64,000 bases of DNA, taken from NCBI RefSeq assembly GCF_002563895.1, contig NZ_PDJB01000001.1, positions 3,207,501 through 3,271,500 of the forward strand, given 5' to 3'. Made by a program: the position numbers and the translations under genes. The notes beneath the pieces are model-generated. The model was given only the letters and a program-made list of their open reading frames with translations. It searched no databases and was not told the origin of the DNA. Of this stretch, positions 1-7,744 are shown one piece after another (position 1 is the first letter of the stretch; each line of letters begins with the position of its first letter). This DNA is from Pseudomonas lurida. Lineage in GTDB: Bacteria; Pseudomonadota; Gammaproteobacteria; Pseudomonadales; Pseudomonadaceae.

Positions 1-21
1 AAGCTCAGCCTAGAGAAAAAT

Positions 22-102
22 ATGATGATCGAACTTATTGAACGCGTCCTCACCTTGGCCATTGAGATCGTCAAACTAATTCAAATGTTATTGCGAGATT
101 AA
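22..102 (+). CDS. possible 26-aa amphipathic peptide
   Basis: A short open frame starting ATG ATG encodes a Leu/Ile-rich peptide with regularly spaced Glu, Arg and Lys, as in an amphipathic helix. It sits at the window edge and overlaps the end of the opposing methylase remnant by a few bases. No clear ribosome binding site is visible, only a purine-rich GAGA stretch. It may be a phage-derived small protein or a chance frame; I do not recognise it. Confidence 0.2.
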   Translation: MMIELIERVLTLAIEIVKLIQMLLRD

Positions 103-632
103 AACAAGCCACCAAGCTCAGAGGGTATCCAGTTCATGATGACAAGTTCACCGGTTACCTCTGCCTTTCCTTGGCGTTGATTGGTGTTGCTATAACGAAT
201 GTCGAGGTACTCGAAATGAAAGCCCTCAAACACCTGCCGGATGTCCGGGTGATCGTTGATGCTGACCATCACCTTGCCTTTACACCGACGCATGAAATCA
301 GCCATACGCTCGTAGTTTTCAAAGGAGAAATCCACGCCATAGCCTACCGTCTTCCAGTAAGGCGGATCCATGTAGTGAAAGGTGTGCGCACGGTCGTAGC
401 GTTCAGCACATTCAAGCCAAGGGAGGTTTTCGACGTAGGTGCCGGACAACCGCTGCCACGCTGCAGAGAGGTTATCCTCGATCCGAAGCAGGTTGATGGC
501 CGGGCCTGTAGTCGCGGTACCAAAAGTCTGCCCCGTCACCTTGCCGGCAAAGGCATGATGCTGCAGGTAGAAGAACCGGGCGGCGCGCTGGATGTCGGTG
601 AGGGTTGCCGATGAAGAACTGGCGACCATCAC
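99..632 (-). pseudogene. phage D12-class DNA adenine methylase, 5'-truncated
   Basis: Encodes the C-terminal part of a D12-class N6-adenine DNA methyltransferase of phage type. The catalytic DPPYW motif lies in the middle of the fragment (about residue 88), preceded by the family block LTDIQRAARFFYLQ and followed by the closing ITN/DHP-type region. The N-terminal SAM-binding part (FxGxG) expected in the roughly 90-100 residues before LTDIQRA is absent. In this frame a TAG stop lies one codon upstream of the first possible start (GTG ATG). The upstream DNA codes on the other strand for a DUF4224 protein, so the gene looks cut by recombination at about 605-630. The remaining piece lacks the SAM site and is very unlikely to methylate DNA. 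Confidence 0.8.
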
Positions 633-819
633 CGGCTATCAAATCCCCTCCAAGCAGATCCAGTGGTTGACCGAAAACCACTGGGAGTTTGTTCTGACAG
701 GCGCTCGCCGCCCAATAGTTGGCCGGATTTATGCCAGACTGAAACTGTCAGGAGTCAAACCATCCGCTGCTAATACTGTGGCTGAAACCTGGTCGCTCGA
801 CCTTGCAAAGGTGGGCTGA
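592..819 (+). CDS. DUF4224 domain protein upstream of integrase
   Basis: A 75-residue protein whose body (DEELATITGY... QIQWLTENHWEF...GRPIVGR-like ...YARLKLSG) matches the small DUF4224 family found directly 5' of phage tyrosine integrases. It ends three bases before the integrase ATG, so the two are probably co-transcribed and translationally linked. Its role is unknown; the family is assumed to assist or regulate integration. The first five residues come from DNA that reads antisense as the methylase LTDIQ block, so the present start codon appears to have been acquired at a recombination junction. The original start may have been elsewhere. Confidence 0.7.
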   Translation: MSVRVADEELATITGYQIPSKQIQWLTENHWEFVLTGARRPIVGRIYARLKLSGVKPSAANTVAETWSLDLAKVG

Positions 820-822
820 CTG

Positions 823-1887
823 ATGCGCCAGAGAAGTAAAGCCAATAGAGATCTGCCACCACGGATGATACGGCGCACGCGCAAGGGTAAGAGTGGAAAG
901 ACTTGGACATCGTATTACTACGACGGGAGAACTACCGACGGGAAGCGGAAGGAAATCCCACTCGGGACAGACCTCGATCAGGCCAAAGTGGAATGGGCAA
1001 GACTGGAGCGCAAGACACCGCCTAAGCCTACCCATCTGATGAGCTATGTATTTGATCGCTACGAAAAGGAAATCATCCCGGGCAAGTCGATTCGCACCCA
1101 ATCCGACAACCGCAAGGAACTCAAGCAGCTAAGAAGAGCATTTGAGAGCGCCCCTATTGAGTCGATCACGCCTCAAGTAGTAGCGCAGTACCGTGACGCT
1201 AGGACAGCCAAGGTGAGGGCCAACCGTGAGATCGCCCTGCTCTCCCATGCATTCACCATTGCACGAGAATGGGGGCTGACTGACAAAGCAAACCCTTGCT
1301 TTGGCGTTCGCCGCAACAAGGAAAAGCCACGGGACTATTATGCCGGTGCAACCGTATGGAACGCGGTATACGCGGAAGCGGTACAGGAACTCAAGGACGC
1401 GATGGATCTGGCCTACCTGACCGGGCAACGTCCCGCTGATGTGCTCAAGATTGCAGCCACCGACTTGAACAATGGCTTTTTGCTGATTGGTCAGGGCAAG
1501 ACCGAAAAACGTCTCCGTCTTCGTTTGGAAGATGACGGAATCCAATCCGCCCTGAGTACCTTTATCGACGACCTGCAAGAACGCAGAGCCGTCAATGGAA
1601 TCCGCACGTCAACTTTGATAACAAACGCGTCTGGACTTCGGATGAGCCAGCAGATGCTGCGTAATCGGTGGGACGACGCACGAGAGAAGGCAGCAATCAA
1701 AGCGTCAGCTGATGGTGATCCCGCGCTGGCAACGAGCATTCGTCAGTTTCAGTTCAAGGATATCAGACCAAAAGCTGCCAGCGAGATCGAGCTGACGCAC
1801 GCTAGCCGCCTACTAGGTCACTCCACAGAGGAAATGACCAAGAAGGTATATCGGCGAGTCGGTGAAATTGTGAAGCCTACGAAATGA
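823..1887 (+). CDS. phage-type tyrosine recombinase/integrase
   Basis: A 354-residue tyrosine recombinase. The N-terminal 60 residues are Arg/Lys-rich (arm-type DNA binding), the middle holds the SAM-like core-binding domain, and the C-terminal catalytic domain shows the first Arg in LTGQRPADVL (about residue 206), a Lys in GQGKTEKRLRL, the second Arg in KDIRPKA and LLGHS followed by Tyr in VYRR at the end. The box II His is Lys here (KDIR instead of HxxR), a substitution tolerated in several phage integrase branches. It follows the DUF4224 gene directly. It probably mediates insertion of the island that ends at the tRNA-Cys gene 3 kb downstream, although cargo genes lie between. Confidence 0.93.
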   Translation: MRQRSKANRDLPPRMIRRTRKGKSGKTWTSYYYDGRTTDGKRKEIPLGTDLDQAKVEWARLERKTPPKPTHLMSYVFDRYEKEIIPGKSIRTQSDNRKELKQLRRAFESAPIESITPQVVAQYRDARTAKVRANREIALLSHAFTIAREWGLTDKANPCFGVRRNKEKPRDYYAGATVWNAVYAEAVQELKDAMDLAYLTGQRPADVLKIAATDLNNGFLLIGQGKTEKRLRLRLEDDGIQSALSTFIDDLQERRAVNGIRTSTLITNASGLRMSQQMLRNRWDDAREKAAIKASADGDPALATSIRQFQFKDIRPKAASEIELTHASRLLGHSTEEMTKKVYRRVGEIVKPTK

Positions 1888-1910
1888 CACGTTACTACCT
1901 GTACGACAGG

Positions 1911-1946
1911 CAGAAAACGGCCAAAAGCGGTCAGTCGACTGATCAG
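1911..1946. repeat. dispersed GGCCAAAAGCGG intergenic element (copy A)
   Basis: Directly after the integrase stop the intergenic DNA carries CGGCCAAAAGCGGTCAGTCGAC. The same core words (GGCCAAAAGCGG and its complement, with nearby CAGTCGA/GACTG) recur between the small genes of this island and again near 62.05 kb. Here only one arm is evident. Confidence 0.5.
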
Positions 1947-1975
1947 GTGGAGACAGCCCACAGGCGGACATAACA

Positions 1976-2299
1976 TCAGGAGAATAAATAACGCCCGATT
2001 CTCGCTTCCAGCAGTTTGATCAAAGCAGGTGCCATGTATTCGTAATCATCCGAAATATTCAGACAGATGATACGTTTATTTGCCAACTCCGAGGTGAAGC
2101 GAGCAGTCAGCTTTTTTCGATGGATTTGCTCCATAACAAAAATGAGATCGGCCCACCTTAGAAGCTCCTGGCTTACAGGTACATCCGCATCGTTATTGAC
2201 ACCAGCCGATGCTGTCTCAACTCCCGACCAATCAGCAAAAAGGTGCTCGGCGGTCGGACTACGTAGGCGGTTTTTTCCGCAGATGAACAACACATTCAA
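1976..2299 (-). CDS. low-molecular-weight protein tyrosine phosphatase family protein
   Basis: A 107-residue protein beginning with a beta strand and the CX5R(S) phosphate loop (C7-GKNRL-R13-S), the catalytic signature of low-molecular-weight tyrosine phosphatases and their arsenate reductase relatives. Further conserved pieces are SAG near residue 32, a central WADLIFVME strand and a DDYEYM segment near the C-terminus that may provide the general acid. It is shorter than the classical 150-residue enzymes and belongs to a compact group often seen alone in islands. The substrate is unknown. It stands alone on the minus strand between two dispersed repeat elements. Confidence 0.8.
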   Translation of the reverse strand: MNVLFICGKNRLRSPTAEHLFADWSGVETASAGVNNDADVPVSQELLRWADLIFVMEQIHRKKLTARFTSELANKRIICLNISDDYEYMAPALIKLLEARIGRYLFS

Positions 2300-2397
2300 A
2301 GTGGGTTAGCTCCAAATTGTTCCGGAGATCCGACGCTCAGGTTCGGACACGTTGACATACTGACTGCGTAGCTTCTGGGAATGAAAAAATGTGTCCA

Positions 2398-2452
2398 TTC
2401 TGGCCGATTATTGCCTGACAACAAGAGCTGCTATCGGCCAAAAGCGGCCTTC
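2398..2452. repeat. dispersed GGCCAAAAGCGG element with hairpin (copy B)
   Basis: Contains an 8-bp perfect inverted repeat, TGGCCGAT at 2401-2408 and ATCGGCCA at 2433-2440, followed by AAAAGCGG. The loop includes TTGCCTG. It belongs to the same family as copy A and the copy near 62.05 kb. Confidence 0.55.
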
Positions 2453-2501
2453 GATCCACTACCTTCCAGCCGAAAAGCGGAAACTTCCCGATCTGTGAAA
2501 G

Positions 2502-2888
2502 CTAGTCTCTAAGGGTACGCATTATTTCCTCGACCACATACTTCGTGTATTTCTCATTGGGGTCAGTTTCCGGTGGGTCGTTACTGCGGAACCATTCACC
2601 TTGATCGAATGCCTGGTAAAGCGAGAAAGCGGGCTGAGGCATATCGTTAGTCATGCCTACTTCAACCACAGCATTTATGATCCCGTTCATAACGCCGTCG
2701 CAAAAATCATAGGGTAGAGATCCTTGGAGAAAGCCTTCCGCAACCGCGACGGACAGTCCGTTCAGCACATCATGCGGTGCAACGCCGAACCTTTCGCAAA
2801 TGGGGGCTAGATCACTCAGCGTTAAACCCTCTGCTTCCGCTTTCACCGACAGTTCCTTGAGTTCGACCTTCGATAACACCATGATCAT
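2502..2888 (-). CDS. hypothetical small acidic protein
   Basis: A 128-residue acidic protein of no family I can name. The ATG at 2888 is preferred because GGAAGAAG lies 4-6 bases upstream; a longer frame to 2948 has no such site. The N-terminal third (KVELKELSVKAEAEGLTLSDL) is predicted helical. The C-terminal part contains a DFCDGVMNGI segment and DPPETDPNEKY before a final helix. Isolated small acidic proteins in such islands are often immunity proteins, but no toxin partner is visible and this is only a guess. Confidence 0.6.
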   Translation of the reverse strand: MIMVLSKVELKELSVKAEAEGLTLSDLAPICERFGVAPHDVLNGLSVAVAEGFLQGSLPYDFCDGVMNGIINAVVEVGMTNDMPQPAFSLYQAFDQGEWFRSNDPPETDPNEKYTKYVVEEIMRTLRD

Positions 2889-3004
2889 GAGCTTCTTCCG
2901 GTTAGGTGCGAAGGTCGCGCTTACAGAGTGGTCGCACAGCGGTGCCACACTTCAATTCCATGCTGCAATACGGATTCATGGTCGGTCAACTTCAGCTACA
3001 GGCA

Positions 3005-3055
3005 ATGTCCGCTTTGGGTCGATTCCGGTCTGTTTCGACTGACTGGTTTGGGTCG
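3005..3055 (+). repeat. 51-bp inverted repeat, left arm
   Basis: Left arm of a 51-bp inverted repeat whose partner is at 4124-4174 on the opposite strand. I compared them base by base: 50 of 51 positions match, the mismatch being the sixth base (C here, G in the partner). The arm contains GCTTTGGGTCGATTCCGGTC and GACTGACTGGTTTGGGTCG. The 1.07-kb interior holds two convergent small genes. Confidence 0.85.
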
Positions 3056-3181
3056 TTTCCTGCCCCTAGGGACAGACAGAAAACGGCCCATTGCTGACTG
3101 TCGTAACAGTTGCCTGCCTAGCGTGGATATCTTTGCCAGCGCTATTGTGCGCACCATTTACCCACAAAAAAATGGAGCCCA

Positions 3182-3502
3182 ATGATGAGGGCAAAACGCT
3201 ATCGAGTTCGCTTAATGTTCGAATGGGGCGGAGGCTGCCTTTGGTGTGGAAACACTATTGCCCGGGAAAAATTTTCTGTAGGGCCTATTGAAGAGAGGCT
3301 ACCACTCAGTAACGAAGTCCAGGCAATGCTTAACGAACTTTCACAGTGGCATGACACCTCGTTGAACTGGGACTATCCTCCTGATCCCGGCCCTTGGAGT
3401 GCAGACGATTACGCAAGATTTGACGAGGCCGCCGCTAAATTACTGAAATCCATCCAACAGGAATTGGGTGAAGAATTCGAGGTGGTTTACGAAAAACTTT
3501 AG
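3182..3502 (+). CDS. hypothetical protein with CxxC motif
   Basis: A 106-residue protein starting at ATGATG with GGAG about 5 bases upstream. The N-terminal 25 residues carry a WGGGCLWC core with a CxxC pair that could bind metal or be redox-active. The middle has conserved-looking WHDTSLNWDYPPDPGPW, and the C-terminus is a helical acidic tail. I do not assign a function. It lies inside the 51-bp inverted-repeat cassette, convergent with the gene at 3641-4009, which suggests it may move with it. Confidence 0.7.
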   Translation: MMRAKRYRVRLMFEWGGGCLWCGNTIAREKFSVGPIEERLPLSNEVQAMLNELSQWHDTSLNWDYPPDPGPWSADDYARFDEAAAKLLKSIQQELGEEFEVVYEKL

Positions 3503-3640
3503 CTTATCGGTGTGAGTCTTCGACCTGATTCTGATAACGAAAGGATGCAGCTATAGATCGGTAGCCCACCTTTGCAACAGGCCGCCACAACCTAAAGCAG
3601 ACATATTAGCTTCTTGATCAGTAGGTAGCCCCCGCCAGTC

Positions 3641-4009
3641 CTAAAATCGAGACGGCGGTTCATTTCCAGCTTTGATCTGTGAAAAGACATGGTCTGGATC
3701 TGCCTGGCACCAATATCTGAACAGAAGGCGAGGTTCGGTATCCCCAAAATACTGACTCAGGAAGCTCTCGGCGGGGATTAACAATTTAGTTTCTGGCCAT
3801 TGCTGAGCTAAAACACCTATGTGTTTGCCAGACGAACAAATAATCCACGTCGCCTTGCCTCCACTGATGCCAGGCAGGTAACCCATACCTTGGATCGTTT
3901 CGAACAAAGCGCGCAGTGTTACTGCTGGATCAAGCCTGATTGAAGTCCTACGACTTTCCAGATCATCCCCTGCATGCACGCTATCCCGATCAATTTGAAT
4001 GACCAACAT
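3641..4009 (-). CDS. hypothetical protein in inverted-repeat cassette
   Basis: A 122-residue soluble protein with an AAAAGGAA ribosome site 5 bases before ATG. It has an Arg/Asp-rich N-terminus (IQIDRDSVHAGDD), a Gly-rich turn GYLPGISGGKATW and an aromatic C-terminal half (FGDTEPRLLFRYWCQADPD). No family is recognised. The profile would fit an immunity-type or accessory protein, but that is speculation. It converges on the gene at 3182-3502 within the same repeat-bounded segment. Confidence 0.65.
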   Translation of the reverse strand: MLVIQIDRDSVHAGDDLESRRTSIRLDPAVTLRALFETIQGMGYLPGISGGKATWIICSSGKHIGVLAQQWPETKLLIPAESFLSQYFGDTEPRLLFRYWCQADPDHVFSQIKAGNEPPSRF

Positions 4010-4080
4010 GAATGTTCCTTTTCAGCGTTGTGTGATTACTAGAATGCCAGCGTAGGAATGCCAGCAGCTATCTGTCTACA

Positions 4081-4123
4081 GTCCGCTTTGGGCCGGTTGC
4101 TGCCTTCCGCGACCGGCAGCAAT
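4081..4123. repeat. dispersed element flanking right inverted-repeat arm
   Basis: Reads CCGCTTTGGGCCGGTTGCTGCC followed by the partial complement GGCAGCAATCGACCCAAA that leads into the 51-bp arm. It forms its own imperfect hairpin and links the inverted repeat to the dispersed GGCC/CCGCTTT family of the island. Confidence 0.5.
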
Positions 4124-4174
4124 CGACCCAAACCAGTCAGTCGAAACAGACCGGAATCGACCCAAAGCCGACAT
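4124..4174 (-). repeat. 51-bp inverted repeat, right arm
   Basis: Right arm, reverse complement of 3005-3055 with one mismatch. The two arms flank about 1.07 kb containing two small convergent genes. No transposase is present between or next to the arms. Confidence 0.85.
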
Positions 4175-4185
4175 AACTCCGTGCA

Positions 4186-4641
4186 TTATCGTTTTTCCAC
4201 AACAACCACATAATCGGAGAAGTCGACATCACCCACCCCGTCGCTACATTCCAACGTCATCGTGCCATCGGTCCCGTGGACGTGAATTCCAGCATTGCCA
4301 ACCCATGCATTCATGCCAAAAGCGCTCTTCCAGACGTTCCAGATTTTTAGAACGTTTCCACCTTTAGAAAACACTTCTATCTCCAAAGCATCGGGACTGG
4401 TATCAGACCACAAAACTATTTCGGGACAGCCGTTGCCAGAGCCTTCGACGACAATTTGCCCGCCCTTTATCTTTAATGCCAGTCCTTGCACTCGACCGTT
4501 CGTAGCGCCCAATCGACGAACTGAAAAGACGGTTCTGGGCTCTGTGATCTTGATCTCAATGATCGCAACGACAGTTTTTCCATTGAAACTTATGGGCTTC
4601 CCTTTGGTGCGCATAAATGTCGAGGAGAGTGTTTTTTCCAT
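4186..4641 (-). CDS. hypothetical beta-rich protein
   Basis: A 151-residue protein rich in alternating hydrophobic stretches and Gly, suggesting a beta-sandwich (KTVVAIIEIKITEP, GLALKIKGGQIVVEG, DYVVVVEKR at the end). The ATG at 4641 is chosen because GGGGA lies 8 bases upstream; the frame extends to 4701 without another good site. No signal peptide and no recognised domain. It is the last gene of the island before the tRNA-Cys terminator. Confidence 0.6.
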   Translation of the reverse strand: MEKTLSSTFMRTKGKPISFNGKTVVAIIEIKITEPRTVFSVRRLGATNGRVQGLALKIKGGQIVVEGSGNGCPEIVLWSDTSPDALEIEVFSKGGNVLKIWNVWKSAFGMNAWVGNAGIHVHGTDGTMTLECSDGVGDVDFSDYVVVVEKR

Positions 4642-4895
4642 TTTTAAATCCCCGGAATCTCTCAGGTGCCTTGCCTCAGTTTGGCCCAGGGAGGTTAGCA
4701 TCTCTATACCTTAGAGGATTATGAATGGCTGCTTCTGGCCGTTAGTAGACGCTGAGGCTCCTTAGCCTCGAGCACAATCCCACGTCCAATCGAGGAGAGG
4801 CATGCCGATAACGGCGTCTTAAATTTCTCGAAAAAAGGTAGGGATGCGGAAGCGATCCGAAAAATTGCGGAAGCGATGACCAAATCGCAGGCAAT

Positions 4896-4925
4896 AAAAA
4901 ACCCCGTAGACGTTAATCTACGGGG
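4896..4925 (-). terminator. rho-independent terminator of tRNA-Cys
   Basis: Stem CCCCGTAGA (4902-4910) / TCTACGGGG (4917-4925) with a 6-nt loop, followed on the minus strand by six T residues. It lies 10 bases beyond the CCA end of the tRNA gene, as expected for its terminator. Confidence 0.85.
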
Positions 4926-4935
4926 CTTCTAAGAG

Positions 4936-5009
4936 TGGAGGCCGAGGTCGGAATCGAACCGGCGTAGGCGGATTTGCAATCCGCTGCATAACCATTTTGC
5001 TACTCGGCC
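4936..5009 (-). tRNA. tRNA-Cys (GCA)
   Basis: Reading the minus strand, the 7-bp acceptor stem GGCCGAG (5009-5003) pairs with CTCGGCC (4946-4940), followed by discriminator T and an encoded CCA (4938-4936). The anticodon loop reads TTGCAAA, anticodon GCA for Cys, and the T-arm GGTTCGATTCC is intact. Total length is 74 nt including CCA. Its 3' end faces the island with the integrase, the usual arrangement for a tRNA used as attB. No second copy of the 3' end is visible in the window, so the other attachment site must lie left of base 1 or is lost. Confidence 0.95.
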
Positions 5010-5164
5010 TCAAACGATCAATGTCCCAACTGCTGACACTCACCGCATAAAAACTTGAGTGGGCTGTATAACCCTGCCTCTACTCTAAATTATTGAATAC
5101 ATTGAAGTTTTTAATGCTTCGTTGCGTTCGATGGGCGCCATTATGTACGTATTTGCGAACGCGT

Positions 5165-5212
5165 GCAACCCCTTGATTTCAAAAATATTTCGTATTGGCA
5201 TCAAGGGGTTGC
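5165..5212. terminator. inverted repeat downstream of pvdQ
   Basis: A perfect 13-bp inverted repeat GCAACCCCTTGAT (5165-5177) / ATCAAGGGGTTGC (5200-5212) separated by 22 AT-rich bases lies 9 bases past the pvdQ stop. It has no strong T-run, so it may be a transcript-stabilising stem or a weak terminator. Confidence 0.6.
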
Positions 5213-5221
5213 GGTGTTGCC

Positions 5222-7507
5222 CTACTCCTTGATGCGCAGTTGTTGGTACTGCGGGTCGGCCTTGATCTGGGCTTCTGTGAACGGCAGCAGGTTGAGTTTT
5301 TTCTGGGAGAACGCCTGGGTTTGGTCCTTGGCATGCGCGGAGGCCGGGTTGCTGGACTCGGAGAACGCGAGGACGCCCTGGGCATGCGGGCCCTGGTCGC
5401 CGAAGGTGACGATTTGCAGGTAGCTGGTGCCACTGACGACTTCGCGTTTGCCGTCGGCGCGGGGCACGGTTTGCATGGCGTTGTAGATGCCCAGTTCCTG
5501 CGGGCCACCGTGGATGGGGGTTTGGCCGGAGACCTGGATGTCGCCCCATGTGCTGTCGGCGGTCAGGCCGAGTTTGGCGACGTCGGCCGTCGAGGCGAGC
5601 ATGGCTTCGCGCAAGGCTTTGGCGACGTCGGCGCGGTCGATGGCCACGCCACGTGGGGTGGTGAGCGGCTGGGCCGGGTCGAAGGCCACGCGCCAGGCGT
5701 CAGGGATTTGCTGCAGGTGCTCCACCAGGTTGATGAAGTGCACCAGGCCAATGCCGCTGTTGAGGTTGGCGCGCTGGTCCCAGTTTTTCAGGCTGCTGCA
5801 CAGGGGTTGCAGGGCGGTGGCGTCGGTGCCGAGGTGGTTGGCGCAGAAATCGAGCAGGTCGGGCATGACTTGGCCAGCCAGGTACACCTCGTTGTCCATC
5901 ACCATGTTTTGCAGGTCGGTGACGCTGATCGGCTTTGTCAAAGATTGCAGGCGTTGCAGGGCAAAACGTGCGCGCGGGCCGAGGCCGATGTGGTCTTGGC
6001 TGATCACCGGGGAAAAGCCGGTCAGTGGCGCCTTGGGGTTGGCCAGCCACGCCGAGTCGTTGGAATGCTGGACGTAGTCGGTGCGTTGCAGTTGCGGCAG
6101 TTGGTCGGCCGCGAAGATACCGGCCTGAGCGGCGCGTGGGTTGATGTCCCAGGCACAGGCGCTGTGGGCGCCGTCGAGCATGATCATCTGCACGCCCGCG
6201 CGTGGGTCACTGCACTGCGCGAGCTTGGCCGCGCTGACGTTGGGCACCACCGATTGGTTCATGTACAGGCTTTCGCCCTGGTCATCGGTGGCCAGGGTGT
6301 TGACCCACGGGATGCCTTGCAGGGTGTGCACCGAGGTTTTCAGTTCCTTGAGGCTGGTGGCGCGGTTCATCGCGTACCACTGTTGCAGCACGCGGTCGTT
6401 GCCCAGGTTGGCGTCGCGCAGGCTGAAGGCGTAGTGGCTGTCCCAGTCGAGCTTGCCAGGCCATTGCACCACTGGACCGAATTGCGAGCTATAGACTGTG
6501 TGCGACTGGTCCTTGAGGCTGCCGTCCGCTTGTTTGACTTGCACGGTTACCGTGGTCTTATCCATCGGCACTGACTGGCCATCGAGCATGTAGCGCGTAG
6601 CGTCCTTGGGATCCAGGGTCAGGCGGTACAGCGTGAAGTGCTTGGACGTGTCCACGGTGTGGGTCCAGGCCACATGCCTGTTAAACCCAATGTTGACGAC
6701 TGGCAGGCCCGGAAGCGCGGCGCCCATCACGTCCAACTGGCCGGGGATGGTCAGGTGCATCTCATAGAATCGCATCCCCCCCACCCACGGAAAATGCGGA
6801 TTGGCCAGCAGCATGCCGCGCCCGTTGAAAGAGCGATCACGGCCCACCGCCACCGCGTTACTGCCGCGATCAAAGGCGAAGCGCTGCTGGTTGGCAGCGA
6901 CGCGTTCAAACGCCTTGGCGTTGGTGGTCACGCTGGCCGCCGCTTGGGGTGGTGTCGCGCCAACCAGGGCTTCGGCGAACTGCCCGACACCACCTTCTAC
7001 CAGCAGCCGACGGGTCAATTTGACCACGTCTTCAGTCGCCAGCGGTCGCACCCAGGCCGCCTGGCACTGGGCGGGCACGCCCTGCTCTTGCAGATAACGG
7101 TTATAGCCGGCCACGTAGCCTTCGATGCGCTGCTGGATCTGCGGGCTCTGCGCTTTCCAGAATGCGGCGACCGCCTGCGGCGTATTGAGCCAGCTAAAGA
7201 ACAGGTCGCTGGCCAGGTTATTGCGCTCCTCCAGGGTCGCCTGCTCAGGGCCGAAGAACTTGGCGCGCTGGCCATTCACCGTGACCACTTCGTTGGCCAG
7301 CAGGCACAGGTTGTCCTGGGCGTAGGCGTAGCCAATGCCGAAGCCCAGGCCTCGCTCATCGTTGGCGCGGATATGCGGCACACCGTAGCTGGTACGACGG
7401 ATGTCCGCCGACGCGTGTGTCATCGGCTCCCGCGCCGAGGCGACCACGCTCAGCCCCAGCAATACCCCCGCCACACATACCCTGGACAACCCATTGGAAA
7501 TAATCAC
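5222..7507 (-). CDS. pvdQ: acyl-homoserine lactone / pyoverdine acylase PvdQ
   Basis: A 761-residue Ntn-hydrolase, the length of P. aeruginosa PvdQ, with which many blocks agree (DIRRTSYGVPHIRA, LTRRLLVEGGVGQF, GMLLANPHFPW, SNDSAWL, GTSYLQIVTF). PvdQ removes the fatty acyl chain from pyoverdine precursor in the periplasm and can cleave long-chain acyl-homoserine lactones. After a signal peptide (cleavage near ASA-RE) the proenzyme splits before the Ser of RGSNAVAVG (about residue 216), giving alpha and beta chains. I chose GTG at 7507 because GGTGGAG sits 5 bases upstream and the PvdS promoter lies at 7565-7588. The longer frame to 7570 would begin inside that promoter. Confidence 0.93.
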   Translation of the reverse strand: MIISNGLSRVCVAGVLLGLSVVASAREPMTHASADIRRTSYGVPHIRANDERGLGFGIGYAYAQDNLCLLANEVVTVNGQRAKFFGPEQATLEERNNLASDLFFSWLNTPQAVAAFWKAQSPQIQQRIEGYVAGYNRYLQEQGVPAQCQAAWVRPLATEDVVKLTRRLLVEGGVGQFAEALVGATPPQAAASVTTNAKAFERVAANQQRFAFDRGSNAVAVGRDRSFNGRGMLLANPHFPWVGGMRFYEMHLTIPGQLDVMGAALPGLPVVNIGFNRHVAWTHTVDTSKHFTLYRLTLDPKDATRYMLDGQSVPMDKTTVTVQVKQADGSLKDQSHTVYSSQFGPVVQWPGKLDWDSHYAFSLRDANLGNDRVLQQWYAMNRATSLKELKTSVHTLQGIPWVNTLATDDQGESLYMNQSVVPNVSAAKLAQCSDPRAGVQMIMLDGAHSACAWDINPRAAQAGIFAADQLPQLQRTDYVQHSNDSAWLANPKAPLTGFSPVISQDHIGLGPRARFALQRLQSLTKPISVTDLQNMVMDNEVYLAGQVMPDLLDFCANHLGTDATALQPLCSSLKNWDQRANLNSGIGLVHFINLVEHLQQIPDAWRVAFDPAQPLTTPRGVAIDRADVAKALREAMLASTADVAKLGLTADSTWGDIQVSGQTPIHGGPQELGIYNAMQTVPRADGKREVVSGTSYLQIVTFGDQGPHAQGVLAFSESSNPASAHAKDQTQAFSQKKLNLLPFTEAQIKADPQYQQLRIKE

Positions 7508-7564
7508 GCAGACTCCACCGTCAGATTTAACCGCCTCACTAGGGCTGATAACCCCACCGTAAGA

Positions 7565-7588
7565 ACGCAAACCACCGGGAATAATTTA
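7565..7588 (-). promoter_or_regulatory. PvdS-dependent iron-starvation promoter of pvdQ
   Basis: On the minus strand TAAAT (7588-7584), a 16-nt spacer and CGT (7567-7565) match the iron-starvation consensus of the sigma factor PvdS exactly. The -10-like CGT is 58 bases upstream of the chosen GTG start. This predicts expression of pvdQ together with pyoverdine genes under iron limitation. Confidence 0.8.
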
Positions 7589-7744
7589 GCGCGAGGGGAC
7601 GTTTATTGAGGGCGGCGCAGGTGTGACAAAACCGATACCGACAAAATTTCTACATCCGGCACTTCATGATTTTGCTCGCTCGTTCGTCTTATTAACTAAG
7701 AGCGCTCATTTTTTCCTGATCAGGCTCTGATAAGGAGTTTTTGC

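Noticed and set aside
171..614. 147-residue plus-strand open frame
   Set aside because: It is antisense to the methylase fragment, which has clear family motifs; no ribosome site and no protein-like pattern.
5195..6574. 459-residue plus-strand open frame
   Set aside because: Lies wholly opposite pvdQ; Gly/Val/Ala-rich composition is that of the complement of a GC-rich gene.
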